In this document: in pieces, positions 62,394 to 64,000 of the stretch
Layout: each line of letters begins with the position of its first letter
Numbering within the stretch: position 1 is the first letter of the stretch
From: Verrucomicrobiota bacterium
GTDB lineage: Bacteria > Verrucomicrobiota > Verrucomicrobiia > Chthoniobacterales > JAFAMB01
Direction: 5' to 3'
DNA: 64,000 nucleotides
NCBI GenBank assembly: GCA_019247695.1
Contig: JAFBAP010000116.1
Span: 1-64,000 of the forward strand
The notes under the pieces: model-generated
Told to the model about the DNA's origin: nothing
Seen by the model: the letters and a program-made list of their open reading frames with translations, nothing else
The model's database searches: none
Made by a program: the position numbers and the translations under genes

Positions 62394-62747
62394 ATGCAAA
62401 CCGAAGAATTTGTCCTGATCGAGCTCAGCCGCGCTGACAGGCAGCGTCTGAAGCAAAAGGCGCTTCTCGATGGCGAGGACTGGTTGGTACAATGGGAGTT
62501 TCTGTCCCGGCTGGTTTATACAGCCATGTTGCTCGACCGGGGCGAGGTCGTGAGCCAGCCGTATGCGCGTTTCGTTGACTTCCTGGAAAACGGCCGGAAA
62601 GTTCACAACCTCAGTTACCGCGAGTCGGCCGTTTTGGCCTTTTACAGCTGGCTCGATTTGGATCTCACCCTGCAGGAAATCCGGGTTCGCATCTCCGAAT
62701 TTCCGCTTTTTCTCGTTGGCGAAAGCGGAACCCGCTATGAGTTCTGA
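62394..62747 (+). CDS. Hypothetical protein, predicted helical
   Basis: 117 residues: FVLIELSRADRQRLKQKALL, WLVQWEFLSRLVYTAMLLDR, FVDFLENGRKVHNLSYRESA and VLAFYSWLDLDLTLQEIRVR. The sequence is predicted mostly helical and soluble. No family is recognised. A perfect nine-base hairpin (ACGGCCCGG/CCGGGCCGT, 62759-62789) follows the stop and is a probable terminator. Confidence 0.6.
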   Translation: MQTEEFVLIELSRADRQRLKQKALLDGEDWLVQWEFLSRLVYTAMLLDRGEVVSQPYARFVDFLENGRKVHNLSYRESAVLAFYSWLDLDLTLQEIRVRISEFPLFLVGESGTRYEF

Positions 62748-62758
62748 CGCCGCGGCAC

Positions 62759-62789
62759 ACGGCCCGGTTTGGATCCGCGTCCGGGCCGT
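62759..62789 (+). terminator. Hairpin after helical hypothetical gene
   Basis: Arms ACGGCCCGG and CCGGGCCGT with a 13-base loop, 12 bases after the stop codon. No T-run follows. Confidence 0.5.
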
Positions 62790-63006
62790 CATGGCGGCAG
62801 CGGGCCCGTTACGGCATACCTTGCCCTAGGCGCATACGATGACGCCGGGCCCGAGGGCGGCAAGCTGCCGCCTGCTTTTCATTGCCGTCCCGCTTCTGAT
62901 TACACCCTTCCTGACCTGCGCGGCCGGGGTACCCCGAACGCTCCGGGCCAACCAGCGCCAATGACGCCGGCGGGAGCCCGGCCCTAAGCCGCACCGGGCC
63001 GGTTCG

Positions 63007-63210
63007 CTAGATTAACTCGCGACCCGAGCCGGAACCGAAGAGAAGCTGGGCTAAGCGGATCGCGACGGCGAGGCACACAAAGACAAGCCCCAGATCGACT
63101 TTAAACAAGGGACTCTCCAGGGAGTTCAACGCCTGCAACGCAAACGCGATGGCGTACAGGAGAGCCAGAATAAAGCCGATCCCGTAAAGGCATCTTAGTT
63201 CGCGTCGCAT
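63007..63210 (-). CDS. Small two-helix membrane protein
   Basis: 67 residues with two hydrophobic segments (YGIGFILALLYAIAFALQAL and VDLGLVFVCLAVAIRLAQLL) joined by a short polar turn. The start MRREL gives a positive-inside head. No family is recognised. Confidence 0.6.
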   Translation of the reverse strand: MRRELRCLYGIGFILALLYAIAFALQALNSLESPLFKVDLGLVFVCLAVAIRLAQLLFGSGSGRELI

Positions 63211-63492
63211 GGTGAAATTCTTGATTTTTATGTATACGGCGTTATAGCTGGCCTATTTAGAGCTTCTATGTACCCGTGAGCGGCCCGCGTTTTGGGTCGA
63301 GTCCGGCATCAAAGCGTATTTTACCGGATTCTCAAGCAGAATCATGCCTTCCAGGCGCCGTACGCACAAAAGATGGAGATAGGAGTTCGGAGTTTGGAGT
63401 TCGGAGTTCGGGGTTCGGAGTTCAGGGTAGGAATTCGGTACCGAAAAGGCTAACCGCCGCGCCGGCTCAACGTTCCTGGGTTTGTAAAAGCT
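63211..63492. repeat. Intergenic with a GAGTTCGG repeat tract
   Basis: At about 63382-63428 there is GGAGTTCGGAGTTTGGAGTT, then CGGAGTTCGGGGTTCGGAG, a member of the tract also seen at 17.0, 28.8 and 57.9 kb. The rest shows no feature; it should hold the promoter of the next gene. Confidence 0.6.
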
Positions 63493-64000
63493 ATGCACTC
63501 TGTGAACCCTTCCTCCTCGGTTAGTCGCCGCAGGTTTCTGCGCCGGACATTTCTTGCGGCAACCGGGGTTCTCGCAGGCCTGCGAACGTGGAACGCGACC
63601 GCCGGCGACCTGAGCGCAGAACCGGCCCTGACGCCGGATTTTGACCATCTTCCCGTGACGATTCCAAGGGGTTTTCTAGGTCTTAGCTTTGAGACGCAGC
63701 GCATCGCCGATGACGACTATTTGGTACCGGAAAGTACGGACCTCGCCGAGCTCGTACGAGCGTTAGGCAAGACGGGGGTAATCCGTATCGGGGGTAACTC
63801 CAGTGACCGGCCATCCTCCACCGGCTTGAGCGCCATCGGATCCCGGCGGCTCGCCAGGTTTGCCGAATTTCTTCATGCGACCGGGTGGAACCTGATCTAT
63901 GGACTTAACGCCGGCTCCGGCACCCCGAAAGAAGCAGCGGCGGAGGCGAAGCTGGTAGGAAGATTTTGCGGTGACCGTGTGCTTGCTTTTCAGTTCGGCA
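63493..64000 (+). CDS. Tat-exported GH79-like glycoside hydrolase, 3' part outside window
   Basis: The visible 169 residues begin MHSVNPSSSVSRRRFLRRTF, a twin-arginine signal followed by LAATGVLAGLRTW. The mature part has RGFLGLSFETQRI and TGVIRIGGNSSDRPSST, which recall the N-terminal part of GH79/heparanase-like glycosidases (GxSFE and RIGGNSxD). It then reads LARFAEFLHATGWNLIYGLN, a barrel strand with the same family flavour. The gene runs off the window, so catalytic Glu residues cannot be checked. Confidence 0.65.
   Translation, partial: MHSVNPSSSVSRRRFLRRTFLAATGVLAGLRTWNATAGDLSAEPALTPDFDHLPVTIPRGFLGLSFETQRIADDDYLVPESTDLAELVRALGKTGVIRIGGNSSDRPSSTGLSAIGSRRLARFAEFLHATGWNLIYGLNAGSGTPKEAAAEAKLVGRFCGDRVLAFQFG

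Overview
The window is GC-rich bacterial chromosomal DNA that most resembles soil Verrucomicrobia. Pointers are the tandem DUF5069-like protein, a type III glutamine synthetase beside a type I enzyme, Gfo/Idh/MocA oxidoreductases, Tat-exported glycosidase-like proteins, and very abundant low-complexity intergenic repeats (ACGGCG-rich units, AATCTGTGTCAATCTGTG units, AAATGCCACAAATG units, GTAACGGGTAAC units, TAGCCCAGGG hairpins). The taxon is inferred; there is no rRNA marker. I found no tRNA, rRNA, CRISPR array, transposase, integrase or phage structural gene.

Layout. 0.3-6.6 kb: cell-wall and surface enzymes (L,D-transpeptidase-like, polysaccharide deacetylase), a methyltransferase-like protein and two adjacent Gfo/Idh/MocA oxidoreductases. 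7.1-14.0 kb: a sugar or polyol catabolic block, with an L-idonate 5-dehydrogenase-like enzyme convergent with a five-gene operon (Tat-exported binding protein, permease, dual ATPase, permease, aldo/keto reductase). 14.1-23 kb: MgtC, a DCC-lipase maturation factor fusion, glutamine synthetase III, a kinase-fold protein and a secreted GH16 glucanase. 23.8-31 kb: a large SWIM-SNF2 helicase, a CarS-like membrane enzyme and a sirtuin. 31.1-42.6 kb: an accessory zone rich in repeats, gene remnants, toxin-antitoxin pairs (vapBC and a broken ParE-type pair), a secreted matrixin-like protease and several conserved unknowns. 42.6-48.7 kb: a two-gene operon of a 1,717-residue DUF4011-like/SF1 helicase/nuclease fusion followed by an HNH endonuclease, the best candidate for a poorly described defence system. 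49.9-52.8 kb: an MbfA-like iron exporter, an MFS carrier and a SUKH protein. 53.1-56.3 kb: a nitrogen unit of a structured leader with a strong terminator, an unusual PII gene and glnA, followed by an opposing formate/nitrite-type channel. 56.4-64 kb: a DUF72 protein, a dual-specificity phosphatase, a P1 peptidase, several small proteins, and the start of a GH79-like glycosidase cut by the window edge.

Two themes stand out. Repeat families recur as facing inverted pairs in intergenic gaps and in places reach into gene ends. A MITE-like element with ATACCATTT terminal inverted repeats is present as complete, partial and composite copies between 31 and 42 kb. Gene calls rest on motifs read by eye; no database search was run.
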